Assembly: GCA_963710615.1 (NCBI GenBank)
Contig: CAVQBF010000031.1
Location: forward strand, 1 to 64,000
Length of the DNA stretch: 64,000 nucleotides
Direction: 5' to 3'
Source of the DNA: GCA-2746605 sp963710615
GTDB taxonomy: Bacteria; Bacteroidota; Ignavibacteria; Ignavibacteriales; Melioribacteraceae
Shown here: piece after piece, positions 47,451 through 57,500 of the stretch
How positions within the stretch are numbered: position 1 is the first letter of the stretch
Layout of the letters: each line of letters starts with the position of its first letter
The notes under the pieces: model-generated
The model's input: only the letters and a program-made list of their open reading frames with translations
Database searches by the model: none
What the model was told of the DNA's origin: nothing
Translations under genes and position numbers: made by a program

Positions 47451-47984
47451 ATGAAAAAGTATTTAGTAGTTGCTTTAATTTTATTAGGTTCTATTCTTTA
47501 TGCACAAGAAAATAATAAAGGAAAAATATTGTTAACATTTAATGGAGAGAAAATTGAGTTGCCCATTAATGTAGTTACACTAAAGAAAGAAGATAAAGTG
47601 CTGATAAGTGTAAGAGCAGAAGAGGGCAAGCAATTATTCAAACTTGAGTGGGAGATGAATAAACTTTCTACAAAAGATGAAGATTTGATTATGTCCGATG
47701 CTTTTTTGTTAAATGTTGTGAATAATGTGGACGGCAAAATAGATGAGCTTCGTTTTAAAATGGAGAATAATGATGAAGGTGGTGAGTTATTTGTCCAGAA
47801 GGGAGATAGGAATTGGAATTTAACTTCTATGGCAATGAAGTTTAATATTGAGAGTATATTATTTGAAAATTCATCAATTCTTATTGGCGGAAACTTGAGT
47901 TTTCAAGCACGTGATGCTAAAAGTGAAACTCCTATGAAATCTGTTAGTGAAGTAGAAGATTGCCAGTTTGAAATTGTAATTTAA
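47451..47984 (+). CDS. Secreted hypothetical protein
   Basis: 177 residues. Signal peptide 1-20 (ILYAQ), then a beta-rich domain with no cysteine pair and no recognised motif (LTFNGEKIELPINVVTL, RFKMENNDEGGELFVQ, LSFQARDAKS). The overall layout resembles a lipocalin-like or DUF sandwich, but I cannot assign it. An AGAGGTGG ribosome-binding site precedes ATG. Confidence 0.6.
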   Translation: MKKYLVVALILLGSILYAQENNKGKILLTFNGEKIELPINVVTLKKEDKVLISVRAEEGKQLFKLEWEMNKLSTKDEDLIMSDAFLLNVVNNVDGKIDELRFKMENNDEGGELFVQKGDRNWNLTSMAMKFNIESILFENSSILIGGNLSFQARDAKSETPMKSVSEVEDCQFEIVI

Positions 47985-48009
47985 CCTAAATTATTTGTTC
48001 CCGAAATAA

Positions 48010-48882
48010 ATGCAAACTCCACAACTCTATGTTGGTACTGCCGGTTGGTCTTATAAAGACTGGGTGCCAAATTTTTATCCATGTGCTCAATCAAAAGAAT
48101 TAAGTTGGCTTACATATTATTCGCGTTACTTTAATATGGTTGAAGTCAATTCAACTTACTATACATATTTAGCTCCGCAAATTGTTAACGGCTGGCTGCG
48201 ACAAACAGAACACAATAAAAATTTTTTGTTCACAATAAAACTGCATAATGATTTTACCCACAAACGCCAATATGGCGATGAGCAAATTGAAGCAGTTCAG
48301 CAGAATCTTAACATCTTAAAAGGTGCAGAAAGTCTTGGCGGATTGTTAATTCAATTTCCTTATTCTTTTGAGTGCAACGAACCGAATATAGAATATTTAG
48401 GTAGTTTAATTAGAAAATTTGATGGCTATGAAAAATTTGTGGAAGTAAGGCATAAATCGTGGAATAACAAAATAGCCAAGACAATTACTTTCTGCACAAT
48501 TGATCAGCCGCAAATTGGTGAGGCAATTGAGTTTAATCCAATAATAGGGAATAATACTGCTTATATTCGCTTTCATGGAAGAAATGAAGAAGCATGGAAA
48601 AAATCACTAAGTAGTTATGGTAAGAAACAAACTTATGAAGAACAAAGTGCCAGGTATAAATATCTTTATTCACCTGGTGAGTTGGCAGAGATTGACCAAA
48701 AGTTAAAAGAGATTTATGATAAAGTTAAAAAAGTTTTTGTAGTGATGAATAACCATCCACACGGAGATGCAGTAGCCAATGCTTTTGAGCTGCTTCATCT
48801 TTTGCAAGATAGAGTAAAAATTAGAATACCGCCAACAATCATAAAAGCTTACCCAAGGTTAAAAGAAATCTCAACAAATTAG
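48010..48882 (+). CDS. DUF72 (YecE-like) family protein
   Basis: 290 residues of the TIM-barrel DUF72 family: YVGTAGWSYKDWVPNFYP, FNMVEVNSTYY, FTIKLHNDFTHKR, LLIQFPYSF, FVEVRHKSWNN, AYIRFHGRN and FVVMNNHPHGDAVANA. The NNHPHGDA block is the usual signature. No function is established. It is 25 bases after the previous gene and may be co-transcribed. Confidence 0.92.
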   Translation: MQTPQLYVGTAGWSYKDWVPNFYPCAQSKELSWLTYYSRYFNMVEVNSTYYTYLAPQIVNGWLRQTEHNKNFLFTIKLHNDFTHKRQYGDEQIEAVQQNLNILKGAESLGGLLIQFPYSFECNEPNIEYLGSLIRKFDGYEKFVEVRHKSWNNKIAKTITFCTIDQPQIGEAIEFNPIIGNNTAYIRFHGRNEEAWKKSLSSYGKKQTYEEQSARYKYLYSPGELAEIDQKLKEIYDKVKKVFVVMNNHPHGDAVANAFELLHLLQDRVKIRIPPTIIKAYPRLKEISTN

Positions 48883-49040
48883 CTTATTACTTAATATCTT
48901 AATAGATTAATTATGATAAACTAACATATTAAAATAAGTTATTGTTATTTACTAAAAATCTAATTAGTTTAAAAATTAGATAATAATCATTTGGGTTAGG
49001 GCAAATTCAATAGTTATATTATTAATCAAATGGAGGAAAT

Positions 49041-49292
49041 ATGAAAATCCATCGAATGAATCCTTATGATGGTGAAAGTAAAACCACCGCTTTTTTTGAT
49101 TTAGAAACCAATGAAGGAATTATTATTAAAGGATTTACCTTAGTAGAAAGTGCAAATGGACTTTTTGCAAGTGCCCCAAGTGAAAAAGGAAAAGATGGTA
49201 AATATTACGATAAGGTATTAATGTCCAATGAGTTAAAGACCCAACTAAACGAACTCGCTATTTCACACTATGATCAATTGAAAAATAGTTGA
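49041..49292 (+). CDS. spoVG: SpoVG-family protein
   Basis: 83 residues. FFDLETNEGIIIKGFTLVESANGLFASAPSEKGKDGKYYD matches the SpoVG fold, whose loop region follows this strand pattern. In Firmicutes it is a site-specific nucleic-acid-binding global regulator. It is found in some Bacteroidota and Spirochaetes too. The length is normal for the family. Followed by its own terminator; ribosome-binding site GGAGG. Confidence 0.88.
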   Translation: MKIHRMNPYDGESKTTAFFDLETNEGIIIKGFTLVESANGLFASAPSEKGKDGKYYDKVLMSNELKTQLNELAISHYDQLKNS

Positions 49293-49303
49293 TCCAATTT
49301 TAT

Positions 49304-49345
49304 AAACTATAATCCGGATAATTTAATATTCGGATTATAGTTTTA
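49304..49345 (+). terminator. Rho-independent terminator after spoVG
   Basis: Thirteen-base stem AAACTATAATCCG / CGGATTATAGTTT with a 14-base loop, then a T-rich tail. Twelve bases after the spoVG stop. Confidence 0.88.
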
Positions 49346-49363
49346 ATACAGCCTTAAAAGCCT

Positions 49364-49411
49364 CAACCACCAAGTTCACAAAGAAAACTAAACACAAAGC
49401 ACACAAAATTC
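49364..49411. repeat. CACAAAG-rich dispersed repeat
   Basis: Contains ACCACCAAGTTCACAAAGAA and ACACAAAGCACACAAA, like the elements flanking the GxxExxY gene. It lies upstream of dinB. Confidence 0.45.
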
Positions 49412-49484
49412 CATGTTTCTAATTTATGGTTTTTCTTTTTCAATTTTTCATTTCACTTCTTTCGTCTTACTTTTATCTTAATTT

Positions 49485-50675
49485 ATGCGTACAATATTTC
49501 ATTTAGACCTCGACTCATTCTTTGTTTCTGTTGAAAGGATACTTGATCCTTTACTAAACGGAAAGCCTGTTATTGTTGGAGCAAAACCAGAAAACGGAAG
49601 GGGAGTAGTTGCAGCTTGCTCTTACGAAGCAAGGGAGTATGGGCTCCATTCAGCAATGCCGATTAAACAAGCATATCAGCTTTGTCCTAATGGGATTTAT
49701 TTACATGGAAGTCATGGTGAATATAGTCAATATTCAAAAGCCGTTAGGCATATCTTAGAAAAATATGCTCCACTTATTGAACAGGCCTCTGTAGATGAAT
49801 TCTATATGGATTTTACCGGCACTAAAAATATTTATGGTTCAATGTATATGTTTGCTGTAAAGCTGCAAAATGAAATAGCCGATAAACTTCAGCTTCCTTG
49901 CTCAATTGGGATTGGAAGTAACAAAACTATTGCAAAGATTTGCTCAGATTATGCAAAACCAAAAGGTGTAACCTATGTAATACCCGGAATGGAAAAAGAT
50001 TTTTTATCACCGCTTCCTGTTGAAACAATTCCAGGTGTTGGGAAAGTAACTTTGCAATCTCTTTGTTTAAAAGGAATTTATAAAATTGGTGATATTACAA
50101 AACTTTCGGAAGACTATTTAATTGCTGCATTTGGCAAATATGGTTCAGCTCTTTGGCAAAAAGCAAATGGAGGGGGAAGCGAATACCTTAATCCGCCAAC
50201 AGAAAGAAAAAGTATTTCTAAAGAGCGAACTTATGGTAAAGATGAAAATAGCAGAGAACAAATTAAGCAAGTGCTTTTCAAATTAACCGGTCAAGTTTGT
50301 CAATTGCTTAGAGACAAAAACTGGCAGACATCAACAATAAGTATTAAGTTACGTTATTCAGATTTTGTAACTTTAACAAGAGCAAAGACCATTAAACCAA
50401 CCGACGATGATAAAGTGATTTATGATACCGCTATAAAACTTTTACACAAAGCCGATACTCGAAGAGTAAGCATAAGATTAATCGGGATACATCTTACAAA
50501 ATTTAATGAATTCTTTGAACAAGAAGAAATTTTTGAAGATGAAGAGATAAAACGAAAAAAAATGTTAAGGGCAATTACAAAAATTCGTGATAAATTTGGG
50601 TATTCGTCAATTCAGTTTGGTGGAATATTAACAAGTAAAAGAAAAGTAGAAGCTCATTATTTTGGGATGAGATAA
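49485..50675 (+). CDS. dinB: DNA polymerase IV
   Basis: 396 residues of the Y-family. The catalytic acids are Asp8 in FHLDLDSFFVSVE and Asp104-Glu105 in ASVDEFYMD. CSIGIGSNKTIAKICSDYAKPKG is the family signature; IPGVGKVT is the helix-hairpin-helix; the C-terminal little-finger domain follows. The beta-clamp peptide at the very end is not obvious. It begins an operon with pabBC (11 bases on) and the truncated dnaE-like gene. I see no copy of the lexA palindrome upstream. Confidence 0.96.
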   Translation: MRTIFHLDLDSFFVSVERILDPLLNGKPVIVGAKPENGRGVVAACSYEAREYGLHSAMPIKQAYQLCPNGIYLHGSHGEYSQYSKAVRHILEKYAPLIEQASVDEFYMDFTGTKNIYGSMYMFAVKLQNEIADKLQLPCSIGIGSNKTIAKICSDYAKPKGVTYVIPGMEKDFLSPLPVETIPGVGKVTLQSLCLKGIYKIGDITKLSEDYLIAAFGKYGSALWQKANGGGSEYLNPPTERKSISKERTYGKDENSREQIKQVLFKLTGQVCQLLRDKNWQTSTISIKLRYSDFVTLTRAKTIKPTDDDKVIYDTAIKLLHKADTRRVSIRLIGIHLTKFNEFFEQEEIFEDEEIKRKKMLRAITKIRDKFGYSSIQFGGILTSKRKVEAHYFGMR

Positions 50676-50685
50676 AAATCAAAGT

Positions 50686-52524
50686 ATGCAAATAACAGAA
50701 ATATTAAAATACATTGAAGCAAATAAAAACTCAGCTTTTTTTTACACTCCCAATATTTACAAAGATGGAAAATCCTACTTTTTAAAGGAACCATTCAGAA
50801 TATTAAGAGGAAATGGTAAAAAAGAAGTTCATGATATACTTAATCAAGTTGATGAACTCTCACAAAACCCTAATTATGTTGGTCTTGCTATAATCCCATA
50901 CGAAATAGGTTATTATTTTCAACCGAAAGAAATAAAAAGTTCTTATTTAGAAAAGACAGAAATTTGTTTTTATTTCTACAAAAAAAAAAATACAGAAATA
51001 ATTAGTTCAAATGAGATACAATTTGATGAGGTTGAAAATTATTTAAAATCTAAAACAAAAATTAAGAACTTTGAACTGGACATTACGAAAGTTCAATATG
51101 TCGAAAAAGTCAATAGAATCAAAAAGTATATTGCTGACGGAGATACATATCAAATTAATTTTACAACTAAAGCCAAATTCAATTTCAATGGTGGAATTAC
51201 TTCATTTTTCCTAAACGGAATATTTAATCAATCAGCAAGTTACTCTGTCTTAATAAACAGTGAAAATAATTTCATATTTTCCTTGTCACCTGAATTATTT
51301 TTTAAAACGGATTACGAAACTATTTATAGTAAGCCAATGAAGGGAACTTTAACAAGAAAAGGTAATCCGTTTAAAGATGAAAAAGTTGCAGATGCACTTT
51401 TAAGAGATGATAAAAATTTAGCAGAAAATGTAATGATTGTTGACTTGATAAGAAATGACATTGGCAGAATAGCAAAAACTAATTCAGTGAAAGTTGATAA
51501 GTTATATGAAGTTGAAAAATATGAAACCCTTTACCAGCTTACCTCAACGGTTGTTGGTAAACTTAAAGAAAATAAGTTAAGTCAAATATTTAAGAACCTT
51601 TTCCCTAGCGGATCAATAACGGGTGCACCAAAAATCAGATCAATGCAAATTATTGCTGAATTAGAAAAGTCGCCACGTAATTTGTATACCGGTTCAATTG
51701 GTTTAATTACGAATGAGAATGCCGTTTTTAATATCCCAATAAGAACAATTAGCATTGAAAAGGAAAGCAAAAAGGGTGAACTTGGTTTGGGAAGTGGAAT
51801 TGTTTGGGATAGCGATCCGGAAAAAGAATTTGAAGAAGTTCTACTGAAAGGTAGATTTATCACCAATCCTTCAACTTATTTTGAGTTACTTGAAACTTTA
51901 CTTTTTGAAGAGGGAGGATATTTTTTACTGGATTATCATCTCAATCGATTAAAAATATCTGCAGATTATTTTTTATTTAAATATGACGAAACTAAAATTA
52001 ATAATGTGCTTCAAAATATTTCAACTAAACTTAGAGCGACTAGCAAATATAAAGTAAGACTTCTCTTAAATAAATGGGGAAATACTAAAGTTGAATTTGA
52101 AGAAATAAATGATGAGAAGAAGTATGTTGAAATCTTACTCAGTAAAATTGAAAGATGTGACATTGAAAAATTTCTTTATCATAAAACAACTTATAGACCT
52201 TGGGATGAAGAACTAAATAGGGCAAAAAAGAAGGGATTTGATGAAGTCATATTTATAAACGAAAACGATGAATTATTAGAAGGTGCAATTTCCAATATTA
52301 TTGTTGAAAAAAATAAGGAAGTATTTACCCCACCAATAAGATTAGGAATATTAAACGGTTGTTATAGAAAATATCTTTTAGAAAATAATTTATGTAAAGA
52401 AAAATTACTGACTATTGAAGATTTACAAACTGCGGATAAAATTATTTTGTGTAATTCAGTACGAAAGGAAATTTCAGTTAACAAAATTTACAATCAAATA
52501 GGGACAAAGTTGTTCACCGCATAA
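50686..52524 (+). CDS. pabB: PabB-PabC fusion (aminodeoxychorismate synthase/lyase)
   Basis: 612 residues. Residues 1-385 form the chorismate-binding domain with PMKGT (nucleophile Lys219), AENVMIVDLIRNDIGR, FPSGSITGAPKIRSM and LGLGSGIVWDSDPEKEFEE. The remainder is a class IV PLP lyase (HKTTYRPWDEEL, GFDEVIFINEN, LLEGAISNIIVEKNKEVFTPP, GILNGCYR). It converts chorismate to 4-aminobenzoate for folate. Such fusions occur in several phyla. Between two polymerase genes it looks unrelated to DNA synthesis, except that folate supplies thymidylate (inference). Confidence 0.92.
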   Translation: MQITEILKYIEANKNSAFFYTPNIYKDGKSYFLKEPFRILRGNGKKEVHDILNQVDELSQNPNYVGLAIIPYEIGYYFQPKEIKSSYLEKTEICFYFYKKKNTEIISSNEIQFDEVENYLKSKTKIKNFELDITKVQYVEKVNRIKKYIADGDTYQINFTTKAKFNFNGGITSFFLNGIFNQSASYSVLINSENNFIFSLSPELFFKTDYETIYSKPMKGTLTRKGNPFKDEKVADALLRDDKNLAENVMIVDLIRNDIGRIAKTNSVKVDKLYEVEKYETLYQLTSTVVGKLKENKLSQIFKNLFPSGSITGAPKIRSMQIIAELEKSPRNLYTGSIGLITNENAVFNIPIRTISIEKESKKGELGLGSGIVWDSDPEKEFEEVLLKGRFITNPSTYFELLETLLFEEGGYFLLDYHLNRLKISADYFLFKYDETKINNVLQNISTKLRATSKYKVRLLLNKWGNTKVEFEEINDEKKYVEILLSKIERCDIEKFLYHKTTYRPWDEELNRAKKKGFDEVIFINENDELLEGAISNIIVEKNKEVFTPPIRLGILNGCYRKYLLENNLCKEKLLTIEDLQTADKIILCNSVRKEISVNKIYNQIGTKLFTA

Positions 52525-52565
52525 AATAAAAATTACTTACACTCCCTAAAGATTTAATTCACATC

Positions 52566-54266
52566 ATGCTTTCACTTCACACACACTCAAATTACTCAAT
52601 ACTGCAAGGTACAATTTCAATTGATGCCTTGATAAGTTTTGCTAAAACACATGGTAGCACTTATGTATCATTGACAGATACGAATGGAATGTACGGTTTG
52701 ATTCAATTTGCTCAAAAAGCTGAGGAAGTTGGAATTAAACCGATTCTAGGTTCTTTGATTACAGATATTGATGATCAGTTAAAGTACGCAATATTCTTGG
52801 CAAAAAATAATTCCGGTTACTCTGAATTATGCAAAATTATCACCTCAAGAAAATTAAAAGCGGATTTTTCACTTGCCGAAGTTATCAAAAATATCTCTGA
52901 CAATTTATTTGTCTTAACACCCTCGTTGGATCTGCTGAGAGAAGTTTTACTGGTCAATAAAATCAACAAGAATCTTTATGTTGAACTTATTGTTACCGAA
53001 AAGCAAAAATCCAAAACAAGAGCTGCTTACAATTTTGCCAAGGGAAATAATCTGCAGATTATTGCTTCTCATCCAGCTTACTTTATAAAGAAAGAAGATA
53101 TTATCCTTCACAAAACTGTTGTTTCAATTAGATTGAACAAGACTATTCAAAATTTAGACGATGAAGATTTGGTAGAGGAAGAATATTATCTGAAATCTCC
53201 GGAAGAAATGAAAAGCACCTGGAGATCACTTCCCGAAGCACTATGGAATCTTGATTATGTAGCAAAAAATTGTAATGTTGATCTGCAGTTTGGTAAGTAT
53301 AAATTTCCAGTGTACCCCATTCCCAAAGGTGATAATGCATATTCATATTTGTGGAAAATTTGTTTCGAGGGATTATCTAGAAAATATCACCCTATAACTG
53401 ATAAAGCGGTTAAGAGATTGCAATACGAACTGGAAGTAATTGACGAGCTAGGATTTTGCGATTACTTTTTAGTTGTTTGGGATATTATTAAAGAAGCCAG
53501 AAAAAGAGGAATGATGACAATTGGTAGGGGTTCGGCTGCAAACAGTCTGGTTTCTTATTGTTTGGATTTTACTCAAGTAGATCCAATTGAGCACAATTTA
53601 TATTTTGAACGCTTCCTAAATAGAGGAAGAACATCTCCTCCGGATGTTGATCTGGATTTTTCATGGAAGGAGAGAGATGAAATTGTCCGATATGTATTTG
53701 AAAAATATGGTTACAGTAATGTTGCAATGATTTCTACAACTGTAACTTTTCGTGCAAGATCTGCTTTTAGAGAGACAGCAAAAGTTTTTGGTATATCGGA
53801 GCACGAAATTTCTAAATTCAGTAAACTTATTCCATGGACAAGTGCTAAAAATTTACCACATCTCGCAGAAAGATTCCCTGAGTCAAAATCATTAAACTTT
53901 TCTGATGAACCATGGAAATCAATAATAAAAATCGCAGCACAGCTTTCTGGATTTCCTCGTCATTTAAGTATTCATCCGGGGGGAATTATTATTACAGAAA
54001 AACCTATAACCAATTATGTGGCTCTAGAATATGCTAAGAATAAAGGTTTGGGACTAATAATTACTCAACCCGATATGTATCCAATTGAAGATATGGGTCT
54101 GATAAAAATTGACTTGCTAAGTCAGAGATCCCTTGGAGTTTTAAGAGATACACTAAATACGATTGTAAAAGATGATTTAAGAATTGATGAGGAATTTGTA
54201 AATCTTGGTGAAGAGTCAGTCAGGCCTGATATGAAGTTAAAAATTACTAATAAAGATGAAATTTGA
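52566..54266 (+). CDS. DnaE-type DNA polymerase III alpha subunit, C-terminally truncated
   Basis: 566 residues. The PHP domain (1-220) and palm (about 270-540) align with error-prone DnaE2/ImuC and DnaE. The third catalytic block is intact: IGRGSAANSLVSYCL, SPPDVDLDFSWKERDE (first two Asp) and IKIDLLSQRSLGVL (third Asp). Family members reach about 1,000-1,150 residues; here the frame stops at NKDEI, so the fingers, beta-binding and OB domains are missing. The next 244 bases hold no continuation in any frame. It may be a natural short form, a relic or a rearrangement junction. The operon with dinB points to damage tolerance. Confidence 0.85.
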   Translation: MLSLHTHSNYSILQGTISIDALISFAKTHGSTYVSLTDTNGMYGLIQFAQKAEEVGIKPILGSLITDIDDQLKYAIFLAKNNSGYSELCKIITSRKLKADFSLAEVIKNISDNLFVLTPSLDLLREVLLVNKINKNLYVELIVTEKQKSKTRAAYNFAKGNNLQIIASHPAYFIKKEDIILHKTVVSIRLNKTIQNLDDEDLVEEEYYLKSPEEMKSTWRSLPEALWNLDYVAKNCNVDLQFGKYKFPVYPIPKGDNAYSYLWKICFEGLSRKYHPITDKAVKRLQYELEVIDELGFCDYFLVVWDIIKEARKRGMMTIGRGSAANSLVSYCLDFTQVDPIEHNLYFERFLNRGRTSPPDVDLDFSWKERDEIVRYVFEKYGYSNVAMISTTVTFRARSAFRETAKVFGISEHEISKFSKLIPWTSAKNLPHLAERFPESKSLNFSDEPWKSIIKIAAQLSGFPRHLSIHPGGIIITEKPITNYVALEYAKNKGLGLIITQPDMYPIEDMGLIKIDLLSQRSLGVLRDTLNTIVKDDLRIDEEFVNLGEESVRPDMKLKITNKDEI

Positions 54267-54510
54267 GGATATCTATAAAATTATTATTTTTGTAAATAAT
54301 TAGATAAAAATATCTCATAGGCGGAATATTAGGAGAAGATGTATTCTTAAAAATAAGAGCCAATTATATTATTTTCCAAAAAATAAGAGATAAAGATGGT
54401 GATTTGTATCAATTTGAGCATTTTTTAGACATTAACTATTGGTACAATTTTGGACATAATTATTAGATATCATTTAGAATCTAAAATATAACATAGATAT
54501 AAGGAACAAA

Positions 54511-57500
54511 ATGGAAAGAAAAAAAATAACTATCGATGGAAATGAAGCTGCTGCTTATGTAGCTTATCATAATAGTGAAGTTATTGCTATTTACCCAATT
54601 ACTCCTTCATCAGGTATGGGGGAAATGTCTGATGAATGGGCAGCAAGAGGTAAAAAGAATATCTGGGGTACAATACCTCATGTATCTGAACTTCAGAGTG
54701 AAGGTGGAGCTTCGGGAGCTGTGCATGGTTCCCTGCAAAGTGGAGCATTAACAACCACATTTACAGCTTCTCAAGGCTTATTACTTATGATTCCTAATAT
54801 GTATAAAATTGCGGGTGAATTGACGCCAACAGTTTTTCATGTTTCTGCACGTTCAATTGCAGCCTCAGCATTATCGATTTTTGGTGATCATAGTGATGTA
54901 ATGGCTACCAGACAAACCGGTTGGGGTTTGTTAGCTTCAAGTTCAATTCAAGAAGTTATGGATATGGCAGCAATTGCTCATAAATCAACTTTAGAATCAA
55001 GAATCCCTTTTGTTCACTTTTTTGATGGTTTTAGATCTTCTCACGAAGTAAACAAGATAGAACAACTTACACCTCAAGATCTTAAATCAATGATTGATGA
55101 TGAATTTGTTCGTCAGCACAGACAGAGAGCTCTAACTCCCGACAATCCATTTATTAGAGGGACAGCTCAAAATCCTGATGTATATTTCCAGGGAAGAGAA
55201 ACTGTTAATAAATTTTATAATGCATGTCCTGATGTTGTACAAAACGCGATGAATAAATTTGCAGAAATTACAGGTCGTCAATATCACTTATTCGATTATT
55301 TTGGTGCTCCAGATGCAAAACGAGTGATAGTAATTATGGGTTCAGGCGGTGAAGCTGCCTTGGAAGCTATAAAATATATGACTTCAAGAATGGAAGAAAA
55401 AGTTGGAATAGTAAAAGTAAGACTATACAGACCTTTTGGCGTTGAACAATTTATTAGCGCTCTTCCGGATACGGTTGAAAAAATAGCTGTTTTAGATAGG
55501 ACAAAAGAACCAGGTGCAATTGGTGAACCTCTTTATCAAGATGTAATTACAGCATTAAATGAAAATATGGATTCAGAAAATCCTAAATTCAGTAAATTAC
55601 CAAAAGTTGTTGGTGGAAGATATGGCTTGTCATCTAAAGAATTTACTTCTGCAATGGTTAAAGGTGTTTTTGACGAATTAAAAAAAGATAAACCTAAAAA
55701 TCATTTTACAGTCGGTATTAATGATGACGTAACTCATACAAGTTTAGAATTTGATCCCTCATTTGTAACTGAAGGTGATGATGTTGTTAGAGCAATGTTT
55801 TACGGATTAGGTGCAGACGGAACTGTTGGAGCTAACAAGAACTCAATTAAAATTATTGGAGAAGAAACTGATAATTTTGCTCAAGGATATTTCGTTTATG
55901 ATTCCAAGAAATCAGGATCAACTACCATATCGCATTTGCGATTTGGCAAAAATGAAATACATTCAACGTACCTAATTCAATCTGCAAACTTTATTGCTTG
56001 TCATCAGTTCAATCTACTAGAAAACTTTGATGTATTGGAGAAAATTGTTGATGGTGGAACATTCTTGTTGAATAGTCCTTATCCGCAAGAAGAAGTTTGG
56101 GATAAATTACCAAAACGATTGCAGGGACAGATAATTGAAAAAAAATTAAAATTCTATGTAATTGATGCTTATTCTGTAGCTAAAAAAACTGGAATGGGTG
56201 CAAGAATTAATACTATAATGCAGACTTGCTTCTTTGCAATTTCAGGTGTATTACCAAAGGATGAAGCAATTGAACAAATTAAAAATGCGATTAAAAAAAC
56301 ATATGGAAGTAAAGGTGAATTGATTGTTAAGAAAAACTTTGAAGCAGTTGACGGAACTTTAGAGAATTTACATCAATTAGATTATCCGAATGAAATAACA
56401 AGTAATATTACACTACCTCCAATTGTTTCCGATAAAGCTCCTGATTATGTTAAGAATACTCTTGCAATGATGATGAAAGGAAAAGGTGATGATGTTCCAG
56501 TAAGTCAAATGCCAATTGATGGAACATTCCCTTCAGCAACTACACAGTGGGAAAAGAGAAATATTGCTTTAGAAGTTCCAGAATGGGATGAGGAAGTTTG
56601 TATTCAGTGCGGTAAGTGTGCAATGGTTTGCCCTCATGCTGCAATAAGAATTAAAGCTTATGATAAATCACTGACTTCTAGTGCACCAGAGACATTTAAA
56701 CATACTGAAGCTAGAGGCAAGGAATATGACGGTCTTGCCTATACAATTCAAGTTGCAGTAGAGGATTGTACAGGTTGTGCCCTCTGTGTTGAGGTTTGTC
56801 CCGCTAAAAACAAACGAGAGACAGGCTTAAAAGCTATTAATATGGTCCCTCAAATTCCACTTAGGGAAAAAGAAAAAGTAAACTATGACTATTTCTTAAA
56901 TATACCGGAATTTGACAGAGCCAAAGTTAATGTCGGATCAATTAAGGGAAGTCAATTATTGCAGCCATTATTCGAATATTCTGGAGCATGCTCCGGCTGT
57001 GGTGAAACTCCTTATGTTAAATTAGTTTCTCAATTATTTGGAGATAGAACAATTATTGCTAACGCAACAGGTTGTTCATCTATATATGGAGGTAACCTAC
57101 CTACAACACCATGGGCTGTGAATCATGAAGGGAAAGGACCTGCTTGGTCTAACTCTTTATTTGAAGATAACGCAGAGTTTGGTTTTGGTATGCGACTTTC
57201 AATTGATAAACAAAAAGAATTTGCTGAAGAATTATTAAAAGGGTTAGAAAATGAAGTCGGTTCGGATTTAGTTAATTCAATAATAAATGCTGAACAAAAA
57301 TCTGAAGCAGATATTTATGAACAACGTGAAAGAGTTGCAGAATTGAAAGAGAAAATCAAGTCACTTGATTCCGATGAAGCTAAGAACCTGTTAATGATTG
57401 CGGATTACTTAGTTAAAAAATCTGTTTGGATCATGGGCGGTGATGGTTGGGCTTATGATATCGGTTATGGTGGCTTAGATCATGTAATTGCTCAAGGTAA

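Noticed and set aside
49384..49484. LexA box before dinB
   Set aside because: A CCAT ... ATGG pair exists but its spacing differs from the lexA palindrome.
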